Source: Strobilurus pachycystidiatus (Eukaryota > Basidiomycota > Agaricomycetes > Agaricales > Physalacriaceae). Taken from it: DNA of 64,000 nucleotides. The notes under the pieces were generated by a model that was not told the origin of the DNA, did no database searches, and was given only the letters and a program-made list of their open reading frames with translations. Shown here one piece after another: positions 9,209 through 19,157 of this stretch; position 1 is the first letter of the stretch, and the number at the start of each line of letters is the position of its first letter. A program made the translations under genes and the position numbers. The DNA lies in the NCBI GenBank assembly GCA_019915135.1, contig JAHLMK010000015.1, forward strand, positions 682,001 through 746,000, read 5' to 3'.

Positions 9209-12200
9209 GAAATTCCTATGAAGAAGCCGTGTTGATCCTTGAAAGGTCACCAGAAGGAAACATCGAAGTAAAGCAAAGTTGGATACCTGGTGATAACAGG
9301 GAGACCTTCGGGGAAGGGGACTTAACGTCCTTATACATGAAGAAGTCACCCAATAGGGTTCATCAGGCAGCCAAAAGGCTAAGGAAGCAACACGCCTTCA
9401 TGCACGCATCGATGCACCAAGCATCGACACATATGACAGTCCCAGAACATATGGTGACACCTACGGGACTATTAAAGGTCCCAACCAAGACTCAGGGCTT
9501 TCGCAAGGTATTCAATATCAACCAGATTGCGGAAGACCAAGAAGAACTTAAGTCCTACGCTACTGCGACTTTGAATCTCTTCTATGGGGTACCAAAGGAG
9601 CTAGAACAAGTCTTTACGGGCTTGTCGGTAACCTTACCAAAGGATTACATGGCGGAGGCCCAACAGGAGTTCCTAAGGTTGGAAAGTCAGATCCCTAAGA
9701 GGGGTGTATTCGTAGGAAAGAAGTACAAACCAGTAGCCTTGAAAACCAAAGCTCACCTTGGAACCTTACCGGAAGAATTCAGGATCAAGCGCCACATTCA
9801 TGGAGACCCACTAGCTGGGATGCCGGAATTAGTACCTGATCCACCACCCTTCGTACCCGCAGGTAGGTATACTGCCGAAAGGAGGGAACAGATACAAGCC
9901 GACCACGTCGGGGACTTCCTGACGGATGCAGAAAGACGGATTATAGACTCCATCTTCTGTAAACAGAACGAAGGCTTTGCCTGGGAAGAATCTGAGAAAG
10001 GACACTTCAAACCAGAGTTCTTTCCACCAGTGGATATCCCGGTAATACCGCACACACCTTGGGTGTTGAGGAATATACCAATTCCACCAGGAATCTATGA
10101 CGAAGTCTGTAAGATTATCAAGCACAAACTAGACTCGGGAGTGTATGAGCCTTCGAACTCCTCATACCGCTCCAGGTGGTTCTGTGTTGTTAAGAAGGAT
10201 GGAAAGAAACTTCGCCTAGTGCACAGTCTGGAACCACTCAATGCGGTGACCATTGCGCACTCAGGGTTACCTCCAGCCACGGAGGAACTAGCGGAGTCCT
10301 TTGCAGGACGAAGTTGTGGAGGGACCTTGGATCTGTTCGTTGGATATGACGAACGGCTCCTTGCCACCGCGTCTCGCGATATGACAACCTTCTCGACACC
10401 TTACGGAGCGTTAAGGTTAAAGACCTTACCAATGGGCTGGACTAATTCAGTACCTATCTTTCATGACGATGTTACAACGATTCTCAAGGATGAAATACCA
10501 GCCTTTACCAGACCTTATATCGACGATGTGCCCGTCCGCGGACCCGCTACGCGATATGAACAAGCTGATGGCACCTACGAAACGCTTCCAGGTCATCCTG
10601 AAGTAAGGCGTTTCGTTTGGGAACACCTTGTGAACATGAACAGGATCATACAGCGAATGAAACATGCCGGAGGGACCTTTTCTGGTCACAAGGCTATCAT
10701 TTGTGCAGAAGAGATTGTGGTAGTGGGACATGTCTGTACCTACGAAGGTAGAAAGCCAGCTGAAGATCGCGTTAAGGTGATCTCGGATTGGCCCCCTTGT
10801 AAAGCGCTCACGGAAGTCCGTTCGTTCTTAGGAACAGCTGGAATCTTCAGAGCATTTGTAAAGGACTACTCTAAGAAGGCGTTACCTTTGACCAGGTTAA
10901 CCAAAGACATTACTAAGTTCAGATGGACAGACGAGGAGCAGGAAAGTATGGATACCTTAAAGGAAGCCATACGAACTTGTCCGATGCTGAAACCACTGAA
11001 TTATGAATGGTACACGCCAATCACACTGTCGGTAGACACCTCTTACCAGGCAGTAGGTTTCTATCTGTCCCAGGTAGATCCCAAGGACCCCAAGAAACGA
11101 TACTTTGCAAAGTTTATGTCTCTGACATTAAACGAAAGAGAGGCAAGGTACTCGCAAGCCAAGCGAGAACTATTCGGGCTCTTCAGAGCTCTGTCCGCGT
11201 GCAAGTACTACCTTCTAGGGTGTAGAAAACTAGAAATTGAAGTAGATGCAAAATACATCAAGGGCATGTTATCCAACGTGGACTCCTTAGCGAACGCAAA
11301 CCTGCAAAGGTGGGCTGAGGAGATCTTGATGTACCACTTCACGCTTGTACACGTACCAGGAAAGGTCCATGGCCCGGATGGTTTAAGTCGCCGTCCAGCT
11401 TCAGAGCATGATGTAGTAGTACCCAGACCTCATATAAACATAGAGGATGACGAAGTCAATACCTTTGAGTACCAGGAGCCCAAGGGTCTGCCTGTAGAAA
11501 AGCAACCTTTGGACTTTGAGACTTTCCGGAATGACATCGACAGTAGGGGAGGCTACTTCCAAGAAATAGTGCGGAGTCCTTTACCAGACCATATAAAGGT
11601 TTCTAAAGCGGTAAGGACTTCGGGACTAGTCAACGTTAAGGATATCGAAGGTTGGATGCATATCACGGAGTTCCCAGAGCTCAATAAGAGCAAACGGGAA
11701 CGGTTGTGGGAGACCTATTTGCCCAAACTTCAATCTTACTTACAATCGGAAGATGTACTTGAGGACGAAGACTTGGAGAAATGGAGCAAAGACTTCTTTG
11801 TCCAGCATGAAAGGTTATACCGAACACATTCGGACTCCCACCCCCGTCGAGTGCTACTTCCAAACGAACGAATCCCGGTTTGTAAAGCTCTACACGACCG
11901 GGCAGGACATAAAGGACAATATTCCGTGTTACAACTCATCATGAAGCGATTCTGGTGGCCAGGTATGGAGGTCGACATACGATGGTATGTAAGGACCTGT
12001 GTACTATGTCAGAAACGCCAGAAACGTAACATAAAGGTTGCACCAACGATTACTTCAACTCCAGGTATCTACGAAAGGGCTTATATAGACACCTTCCGGA
12101 TGCCTAAGGCAGGAGAGGAATCCACCCGAAAGAAACGGCCTTCAAAATGGGCCGGCTTCAATGCTGTGACCGTAGCAAGGTGTGGATTAACAAGTTGGCC

Positions 12201-13074
12201 AGAGGCAAGGGCTCTCAAGGAAGAGACCGCCGAGTCACTGGGAGAATGGATCTTTGAGGACATTCTATGCAGGTGGGGTTGTATCAAGGAAATTGTAACC
12301 GACAATGGGCCAGCAATCAAGAAGGCCTTAGTACATATTGAACAGAAATATGGTATTACCGGTATCTTGATCACGGCGTACAATAAGCAAGCCAACGGAA
12401 AGGTTGAACGAGGACACTGGGATATCCGTCAATCTCTCTTCAAGGTATGCAGGGGTAAACCCGAGCAATGGCCAGAGTTCCTACATGAGGTCCTTTGGGC
12501 AGAGCGCATTACCATAAAAAGGAGTCTAGGTACTTCAGCGTTCCAGGCAGTAACCGGTTGTGAACCAATCATGCCAATGGACCTGGAGGAATTGACTTGG
12601 CTGGTCGAAGCACCAGGCCGACTGGTCTCCCATTCGGACCTTATTGCCTTCCGAGCTAGGCAGCTCATCAAGCACAAGGAAGATACTGTCAAGCTAAGGT
12701 CGAAGGTCCTTCTAAATAAACAGAAGGCCGCGGCGAAGTTCCTAGAGGACTTCCAGAACAGTATCCCTCGCTACAAATTCAAAACTGGTGAACTAGTGCT
12801 AGTAAGGAACACTAGGATCGAATCAGAAATGAATGCGAAGTTCAAGGAAAGGTTTATGGGACCTTACGCGGTAGTAACAAGGACCTCAGCAGGAAACTAT
12901 GTCGTCTGCGAGTTGGACGGGACGATCTACAAAGACAAGATAGCTCAGTTCCGTGTAATACCTTTTGTATCGCGACGAGATCCTATAGACCTTGGAAAAC
13001 AGTTCTTTGATCGACTACACTTCATAAGTAAGCCGATCACAAAGACCTTAGATGTCCTTGCCAGAACTACGTGA
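9103..13074 (+). CDS. pol: Pol: reverse transcriptase, RNase H, integrase
   Basis: The frame is open from 9103, overlapping the protease frame by about 100 bp in the -1 phase, and ends at 13074. There is no early ATG, consistent with -1 frameshifting. Domains in order: reverse transcriptase (PYGALRLKTLPMGWTNS and the catalytic YIDDV), a Ty3-type RNase H (SVDTSYQAVGFYLSQ, then ERELFGLFRAL-like and HVPGKVHGPDGLSRRP), a zinc-binding H2C2 region (LHDRAGHKG ... CVLCQKR), and integrase with the DDE residues in AYIDTFRMP, IVTDNGPAIKKA and NGKVERGHWD. The GPY/F module (RFMGPYAVV) follows. I see no chromodomain after it. The roughly 1280-residue length is ordinary for Ty3/gypsy. Confidence 0.95.
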   Translation, partial: HQWEEVIATFLPSRTDPKTYDSRGTDGFSREPKDVGNSYEEAVLILERSPEGNIEVKQSWIPGDNRETFGEGDLTSLYMKKSPNRVHQAAKRLRKQHAFMHASMHQASTHMTVPEHMVTPTGLLKVPTKTQGFRKVFNINQIAEDQEELKSYATATLNLFYGVPKELEQVFTGLSVTLPKDYMAEAQQEFLRLESQIPKRGVFVGKKYKPVALKTKAHLGTLPEEFRIKRHIHGDPLAGMPELVPDPPPFVPAGRYTAERREQIQADHVGDFLTDAERRIIDSIFCKQNEGFAWEESEKGHFKPEFFPPVDIPVIPHTPWVLRNIPIPPGIYDEVCKIIKHKLDSGVYEPSNSSYRSRWFCVVKKDGKKLRLVHSLEPLNAVTIAHSGLPPATEELAESFAGRSCGGTLDLFVGYDERLLATASRDMTTFSTPYGALRLKTLPMGWTNSVPIFHDDVTTILKDEIPAFTRPYIDDVPVRGPATRYEQADGTYETLPGHPEVRRFVWEHLVNMNRIIQRMKHAGGTFSGHKAIICAEEIVVVGHVCTYEGRKPAEDRVKVISDWPPCKALTEVRSFLGTAGIFRAFVKDYSKKALPLTRLTKDITKFRWTDEEQESMDTLKEAIRTCPMLKPLNYEWYTPITLSVDTSYQAVGFYLSQVDPKDPKKRYFAKFMSLTLNEREARYSQAKRELFGLFRALSACKYYLLGCRKLEIEVDAKYIKGMLSNVDSLANANLQRWAEEILMYHFTLVHVPGKVHGPDGLSRRPASEHDVVVPRPHINIEDDEVNTFEYQEPKGLPVEKQPLDFETFRNDIDSRGGYFQEIVRSPLPDHIKVSKAVRTSGLVNVKDIEGWMHITEFPELNKSKRERLWETYLPKLQSYLQSEDVLEDEDLEKWSKDFFVQHERLYRTHSDSHPRRVLLPNERIPVCKALHDRAGHKGQYSVLQLIMKRFWWPGMEVDIRWYVRTCVLCQKRQKRNIKVAPTITSTPGIYERAYIDTFRMPKAGEESTRKKRPSKWAGFNAVTVARCGLTSWPEARALKEETAESLGEWIFEDILCRWGCIKEIVTDNGPAIKKALVHIEQKYGITGILITAYNKQANGKVERGHWDIRQSLFKVCRGKPEQWPEFLHEVLWAERITIKRSLGTSAFQAVTGCEPIMPMDLEELTWLVEAPGRLVSHSDLIAFRARQLIKHKEDTVKLRSKVLLNKQKAAAKFLEDFQNSIPRYKFKTGELVLVRNTRIESEMNAKFKERFMGPYAVVTRTSAGNYVVCELDGTIYKDKIAQFRVIPFVSRRDPIDLGKQFFDRLHFISKPITKTLDVLARTT

Positions 13075-13415
13075 CCTTGAGCACCCAAGAAGGAACTACA
13101 GCTTCAAAGGAAGCTAAGGTACCATACCAGATGACGGGGACGTCATCAGAAAAGTAAAGAGAGAATAGAGGGACATCGGTCCATTTATTCAAGGACTATA
13201 AAAATTTTTATTTTAAAACTCATTCTGTGCCCAGCTGGCTACAAAGGTAGCTAAGGTAGCATTGAACTAAGGACAGAATAAGGAAGCAAGACAAGGCACG
13301 AGGCATCAGGGAAGTGGCGGGGTGCGAATAAAGAAAAGCTTAAAAGTGATAAGCCCGTAGGCGATGTGGTAAGCGCAGAAAAGGAAGCACCACTCACCGA
13401 ACAACCACCACGACC
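13075..13415. other. Spacer between pol and ORF3
   Basis: Noncoding. It includes an A/T-rich stretch (ctataaaaatttttattttaaaac) at about 13196-13220 that could serve as a TATA region or terminator. Its position 200 bp before the ORF3 ATG makes it a candidate internal promoter for a subgenomic ORF3 transcript. Confidence 0.4.
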
Positions 13416-15526
13416 ATGCTCCCTCAAGAGAACGACCCCACTGTGGACGCGAAGGTAAGTGCCTGGCACGATCACAGCGTAGAACGAGGCGGTGAACTTA
13501 CTTACCAAAAGGAGCAGTCACCGCCGCCATCACAGCCGCCGACGAAAGGCGACCAGGAGCCTCCCGCAGTCCAGGAGGAGAAGGAAATGGAGGTGCAAGG
13601 GCAGGAGCAGGTGAGTAGTGACGAAAAACGCGTTGAGAAACGGCGAAACTCACCACTGCCACCCCCCTCTGCTAGCTCCCGTCCATTCCCTGCGAAGCCA
13701 GGCCGGACCATGTCAAAATGACGCGTCCCCTGTTCGACTACAGCGGTTTCTTGACGAACAGGACCGCGCCGCCGGAACTAGACGCAGGTATCAGCCTGCA
13801 CCTGGCCGAGTTGCTGTGCGCCAACCCAACGACGACACGGGAGATCTTGCAGAAGGCCGGGTACTACGACTACCTGCACAATGGGGTCTTCTGGCTGACG
13901 TTCCAGGACGCGCTGGCGGCGAAACCAGCCAGCAGGGCCACTCCGCTCGAACGAGTGGAGACCGCGCTCAGCACCGCGTGGCGCGCCACCTCCGCCTACA
14001 AAAAGCAGGTCCGTCCCACTCGAGCAACCATGTTCCTGAACAACGACCGCGTAGCCCCAGAGCTCGCCATCCGGCTCTCAGAAGACGACGCTCAGCGTTG
14101 TTTTCTGGAGTTGGACTATCTCTGGATGTTCGTGAATGATCAGGATCGCGCCAACTTGTTCTGGGGCGCCTTGATAGTGGAGATGCGCAAGCAGCGCGAC
14201 AACCTCCCCATCCACAGGTCGTTCCTCAAAACGATGGACGAACTCATCGAGAGCGCGATTGCCGAGCTGGGTATCACGGACTACCAGCGCGAAGGGACGC
14301 CGAGTCTCGACAGCAAGGTCGACGACGAGGGAACTCCGCGCCCCACGATGCAACAGCTCGCGCAGGAGGCGTCGCCCAGTCCCCACGACTCGCGAGCCCC
14401 GTCTCCAGCATTCTCGTCACACCACGAACCCACGCCCGAGATGGAACCTCCCCAGCGACGACCAGTTGTCGCGGCGGGTAAAGGTGGCCCCAAATCGGTT
14501 ACCAAGTACGTCCGCCGAACCATCGCGCCGCTAATCCTTGCTGACGCCTCGACCAGGCCAAAGGCCGTCGTCGTGAAGGTGGAGCCAAAGGACAAGGACA
14601 AGGACGTCGCCCCCACCCGGAAGACCTCGGTCGCGCGCGCCACCACCGGTGGAAGCCAAAAGCGCAAGTTCGTCGAGGAGGAACCAGAGGAGGAGGACGA
14701 GTTGGACGAAGACGCCGAAGCCAGCGACGAGGAGGAGGACGACTTCGTCCTCGACGTCCGCGACAAGACCAACCCGCGCATCCCCCTCCACCGCGACGAT
14801 GGTGTCTGCGTCCCCTGCATCAAGCAGCGGTTGACGTGCACCTACTTCCGGATCCACGCCACGCCCGCCGAGAAGAACAATAGCTTCACGTGCGACCAGT
14901 GCAAAGAGAAGGACGGACAACATGGTCCGTGCTGGGTCGCGTGGAGGCGAAGTCAGGTCCCCGCGCCGTGGAAGGAGGTCGCGCTGAAGGTCCGCGCCCA
15001 GTTGCAGGCCGAGGCGAGGAACAAGCCCGACTCTCAGATCCGGTCCCGCCGCCATCAGGACTACTCCGAAGCCGCCCAAGCTATCGCGAAGGAAGCGGAC
15101 CAGCGGTGGAAGGAGGAGAAGCAGCGGAAGAAGGACGAGCCCCCGGCGAAGCGCCGTCGCGTCGAGAGCACCGCGGGAAAGAAAGGCAAGGCCAAGAAGG
15201 AGGAGACGTCGGACGAAGAAGGAACTGGCGACTCCGACATCGAGGAGGTCCAAGCGCCCCGTACCCGCCTCCAGAAAGGAAAGGTCAGCGCCGCCCCGCC
15301 TCCCGCCTCCACCAAGTCCTCGAAGGGGGCCACCACCTCGATCAGCACGGTCCAACGCCAGGACAAAGGCGAAGGAGCTAGCCGTCAAGGTGTGCCGTCC
15401 TCCGCCTCCGCCAGCCGCATCGACCCCGCCGAGGACGTGGACAAGGTCCTCGCGATGTACTTCTCCCTCAGTGAGAAGAGCCGCCGAAAGTTCAGGAAGA
15501 TAGCCGAGATTGCGGTGGGACGTTAG
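13416..15526 (+). CDS. Retrotransposon accessory ORF3, spliced, 662 aa, Cys-rich
   Basis: Exons 13416-13454, 13512-13610 and 13676-15526 join in frame (introns gtaagt..aaaag and gtgagt..gctag), extending the long exon upstream of its ATG at 13718. The N-terminal third is helical (ILQKAGYYDYLHNGVFWL, FLELDYLWMFVNDQDRANLF). A low-complexity acidic and lysine-rich centre follows. A cysteine cluster comes next: CVPCIKQRLTC, then CDQCKEKDGQHGPC, resembling fungal zinc-cluster or GAG-pre-type fingers and likely binding zinc. The tail holds a basic nuclear-localisation-like PAKRRRVES and a final helix. Codon use is strikingly GC-rich compared with gag-pol and the antisense genes. It occupies the env position but has no signal peptide or membrane helix; a nuclear or nucleic-acid-binding role is inferred. 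Confidence 0.8.
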
Positions 15527-15913
15527 TAGCGTCCCGCCGCTAATCTTTTCTTTTTTTTTATATACACGAATACCAGTCAGTGCCAAACGGACACTTTTCA
15601 TATACGCATCCCCCGCCCCGTTGTATTTTATAAAAATATACAACTTCTTGTACTCCAAAGAACCGTGTGAAAACCACCAAGGTGCAAGAACAAGGAACCT
15701 TAGTGGGAACCTTAAGTCAAGGGGAGAATCCAGGACTCTCCTTGGAATATCAAAGGTCGCGAAGTTCGGGGGCTGAGAACCTTAGACGATGAAAAGGTCC
15801 ACAAGAAGCTGTGTTACGAGTAAAGTAATACAGACAAAGCAATGTGACTATAAGGAACATTCGTAAGGCAGAAAAGAAAAGCGACCTTTAGGTCAAAAGA
15901 AGTCAACTAAGGA
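15527..15913. other. Spacer between ORF3 and the antisense genes
   Basis: Noncoding convergent spacer. It starts with a T-rich segment after the ORF3 stop (ttttctttttttttatatac), a likely 3' end region. It holds the internal polypurine-like motif at 15713-15727. Confidence 0.5.
15713..15727 (+). other. Internal duplicate of the polypurine tract
   Basis: TAAGTCAAGGGGAGA here is identical over 15 nt to the tract that directly abuts the 3' LTR (19143-19157). A weaker shared word, CCACCAAGG, lies 39 bp upstream here and 32 bp upstream there. It could be a second plus-strand primer site or a scar of cargo acquisition. Confidence 0.7.
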
Positions 15914-17050
15914 CTAAGCAAAACGACTCCAATCAGGAGGGACCGCAAGGTTCGCAAGGCGCGCATAGAAAGGTCCTGCGTGGCTAAGGTCGATTGCTAT
16001 CATACTAGCCGCAAGGAGTTCGTAGTCTACTTCGGTGGCCTCCGACCAGTCGATGAGCCAGAGTAGTGGATCGATGATAGGCAGCGACTGGTTGGGGCGC
16101 TGGAAACACAGAAGTTACAAACGGACCTCAAACTACGAAGTTGTTCACGGACCCGATTGGCGGGAAGGTCAATCTCGGGGATCAACCGACGCATATTGGG
16201 AGGTCTATCCAACGCGTAGGCGTCGTCCCAGCCGTAAAGAGCAGAGTTCTGACGTTGGAACTCTGGCCACCACTTCATAACCGTGACAAGGTCGGCAGGA
16301 AGGTCCCCATACTGAACAGGAAGGACCTTCAGGTCGTCAGACCCGATGTAAAGCGAGCGAAGGAGTGTGGAAAAGCCGGAGTAACCACCAAAGTGGGCCT
16401 CGACCTACGTCTAAGGTCAGCGCCGACCACAAGACATGAAAGGAAAAGACCAGGTTTAACTCACCATGAAAGGTCCAATGAACTCTTGGGTAAACCAAGG
16501 GTGACTCGCAAGGATGTCCATGTTAAGGTCCCCCAGGTGGAAGCGGGCGCCTTCACCGTCAAGGGTATTGCCTTCGGCGAACCAAGCTTTGCAAAGTTCG
16601 ACGGCGGTGTAGTACAAAGGAAAGAAGTGCGCTTTGAAGCCGTGAGGAATGGCCCTGTTCTGGAAGTGAAAAGCGGGTTCCCAGATATAACGAAAGCGGA
16701 CCTAAGGACCATCCGTTAGTCAAGAAAGGTGTCGAGGCGAAGTCAACTAGACCTACCAGGACGTGCAAAAGGTAGCGCAAGGTTGGAACGTCTAGAGGTT
16801 CGTCGCGACCAAAGGCATGAACCGGAGGCTTGAGCTGGGGAAGGAGGCGAGTGTCGTCCTCCGTAGCTAAGGTCCCATCCGGATGACGAACTACCGCAAC
16901 GAAGTAGCGTGTATAGTTGTACATCTCCATGGCGCAGCTCAGCGCAAGGTCCGCTGTGACTAAGTCATGTTGAAAGGAGGTCAAAGGCGAGCGAAGTCGA
17001 ACGCCTTGAATGCGGGTATCTGAAAAGGAAGGCAGGACGGGCGCGGGCAT
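15914..17050 (-). CDS. Antisense retrotransposon gene B, 4 exons, 322 aa
   Basis: Antisense to the element's genomic RNA. Exons 16757-17050, 16465-16701, 16153-16404 and 15914-16099 join in frame from ATG at 17050 to TAG at 15914-15916. The introns are gtaggt..ccttag, gtgagt..cgtag and gtccgt..ttccag, 53-60 nt. The product is aromatic-rich and looks globular: VRFRYIWEPAFHFQNRAIPH, FHLGDLNMDILASHPWF, MKWWPEFQRQNSALYGWDDA, IDPLLWLIDWSEATEVDYE. I recognise no known domain. No signal peptide or clear membrane helix is present. It lies tail-to-tail with ORF3 and 374 bp downstream of antisense gene A. It shares the AAGG/CCTT-rich composition of gag-pol, arguing that it has long been part of the element. 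Confidence 0.75.
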
Positions 17051-17424
17051 GATCAAAGATGAGATTCCTGTCGCCACGACCGACTTAAAAGAAAACCTCC
17101 GCCAGTCAAGAAGGTCCGAACACGCCGATAAAAGGACAAAGTTTAAGCGCCACCAATCTAAAGGTAGGTACGATCGGCGATAGCCGATCGAACTAAGTTC
17201 GATCTTAGGCCTACCAGGAGGCGGTCAGGAAACTTTGAGGGTTCAAATCGAAAGGAGTTGGATTATGCACCAACTGGGCCTAGAGTAGTCTAAGGAAATA
17301 AAGTGACTACCGCTCCTACAAGTGGGAAAGGAATCCGAAACCAGTATGAAGACGAAGTAGTGAAAACTATGAGTAGTACTGGTTAAGACTTGGCGAAAGT
17401 TAAGCTAAAGTAGGACCTTGTAGT
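17051..17424. other. Spacer between the two antisense genes
   Basis: Noncoding, and presumed to hold the promoter of antisense gene B and the 3' end of gene A. Two overlapping perfect hairpins lie at 17171-17204. Confidence 0.5.
17171..17204. repeat. Two overlapping, mutually exclusive hairpins
   Basis: Stem 1 is CGATCGGC (17171-17178) with GCCGATCG (17183-17190), loop GATA. Stem 2 is GATCGAAC (17186-17193) with GTTCGATC (17197-17204), loop TAA. They share GATCG, so only one can form at a time. Confidence 0.75.
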
Positions 17425-18959
17425 CTACTGAGCCTGGTCAATCGCGTCTAAGGCCGAGATATAAAGGTCGCGAGTCGACTGCAGGACTTGGATACGGCCC
17501 CGAATCTCGTTGAAAGTCGAGATAATGTCGTGCCGGTACTGGCGCTCCAAAATGACCAAGTTGGGCGAGATGTTGGGGTCGTCAAGACCAGACAACCTTG
17601 ACATACGCTTGTGGACTTGGGCCAAGGCAGCAGACAGACCATTGATGTACTGGTTCGCTAAGGGGAAGTAACCAGGAATCAATAAGGCAAACCAAGGAGC
17701 GAGGAAGAAGCACCTTACCGCCTTCAAGTTGTTTAAGAACGACGGGTTCGACCCCAAAGGTCGAAGGCCGGGCAGCCTTTACAACACGGCGAGCGTTCTC
17801 ATCGTTAAGCTTACGCTTAGGAGGAGCTTCTTGACCATTGATCGCGCCCAAGGTTTGAAGGGCTTTCTGGTAAACACGGGCGTTAATGTCCATACCGGGA
17901 AGAGCTGCGAAAGGAAGGTAACGGACGGAAGATGACTATTAAAGAAGTCATAAGGACGTCCGGGACAAACATAGGATTCAAAGGAACGTACCGCTTCGGC
18001 TTCCTTTGACAAGGAATTGGCGAGTTGGAGCTGGCGAAAGGCTTCAATAAAGGAAGATGAGACTGGCAAAGAAATTGAGCGCACAGTATCACCGACGACG
18101 ACAACGGAGTCCTCACCGTCGCTCTCGCCAGCTGCCACATCGTCAGCCCAATTAAAGTACTCCGGACGAAAGAAGCGCGCACAAGAGTCGGGATCCATCG
18201 CGACGTCGCCGTCTCCCGCCTCGGCTCGTTTCTCCATGGCCTCGGTAACGACCTCGGGCGATTTCTTCGTCTTCTAAGCGAAGACATCCAGAGGTTACAG
18301 TAGGAAACCGACGAGTAACGAACGGACATACCTTGCCTTTCTCAAGCTTGTCCGGCTTGAAATAAGCGTTATCCGGATGCATAGGGTGACCCGGGGACAG
18401 GCCAGGGAAGTGGGCGTTAGACGCCTTCTTGCAGCTGCTCACCAAAGGTTGGAGGATATGAGCGATGTGGTGCGTCGGCGTCTGAGGGTGAATCCCCAGC
18501 AGGTGTACCAGCATCCCTACATAGAGGCGAAGGTTGAAAAAGAACACCGCCATGTCCGTCGACACCTTGGAACCATTCGGAAAGGTGCGAAGGTCATGGG
18601 CGACGGCCTAAAGAAAACAAGGACAGGATGAAGTCAGGATCAGGAAAAGAACACAGCGAAGGAGTACACACAAGGACTCTCTCCATGATCTTGTCAACAT
18701 AGCCGGTGATCTCCAGTGCCACGTCGGGATTCGAACACGCCTTCTTGAGGTCCAGACGATGGACCTTGGGAATGATGAGCGTAAGATGCATGCCGAGGTA
18801 CATAAGGAAGTCGGGTGTGTTGGCTGGAGGGTCGTAGTCGAGCGCATAAGCAACGAGACCGGCGCCAAGGTCGCGCGTAGTGATCAGGTCCTTCGCGGAC
18901 GGAACGTGCGGCGTTGTGGGAAGCAGTTTTGCGATGGGGGTCCAAGTTTTGGGAGCCAT
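17425..18959 (-). CDS. Antisense retrotransposon gene A, 5 exons, 431 aa
   Basis: Exons 18672-18959, 18332-18607, 17992-18273, 17719-17935 and 17425-17657 join in frame from ATG 18959 to TAG 17425-17427; the lengths sum to 432 codons. Introns are 56-64 nt with standard donors (gtgtgt, gtatgt, gtacgt, gtaagg). Visible features are a hydrophobic N-terminal domain (PDFLMYLGMHLTLIIPKVHR), HLLGIHPQTPTHHIAHIL, a lysine-rich patch (KKSPEVVTEAMEKRAE), an acidic serine stretch (AAGESDGEDSVVVV), PPKRKLNDENARRVVKAARP (nuclear-signal-like), and a C-terminal coiled coil (LERQYRHDIISTFNEIRGRI). I do not recognise the family. Transcription would start in 18960-19157 or within the 3' LTR, running toward pol. 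Confidence 0.75.
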
Positions 18960-19157
18960 GATAGGATAAAGGCAGGAATGAAAGGTCTGAGGACAAGTCC
19001 CAGAACCTTTTATAACGGAACGAAGTTAGGCAAAAGAGGGTCCATCGGGCGATAGAAACCAAAAGGGGACTTCGTCACGGCGGCCTGGTACCCAGGATAA
19101 AGGTTCTGAACCACCAAGGACTATGTCGCGGACGACATTTCATAAGTCAAGGGGAGA
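18960..19157. other. Spacer before the 3' LTR
   Basis: Noncoding 198 bp between the ATG of antisense gene A and the 3' LTR. It must hold that gene's promoter or 5' leader as well as the polypurine tract. Confidence 0.5.
19143..19157 (+). other. Polypurine tract
   Basis: TAAGTCAAGGGGAGA ends exactly at the first base of the 3' LTR (TGATAC at 19158), the place where plus-strand DNA synthesis is primed. Confidence 0.8.

Noticed and set aside
13618..14139. Rightward frame overlapping the ORF3 start
   Set aside because: Out of frame with ORF3 and mostly inside its exons; it reads through the second ORF3 intron.
14531..15658. 375-residue leftward open frame opposite ORF3
   Set aside because: It is the low-complexity mirror of a GC-rich coding exon (long Leu/Val/Gly runs), has no splice partners and lies wholly inside ORF3. 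Treated as a shadow.
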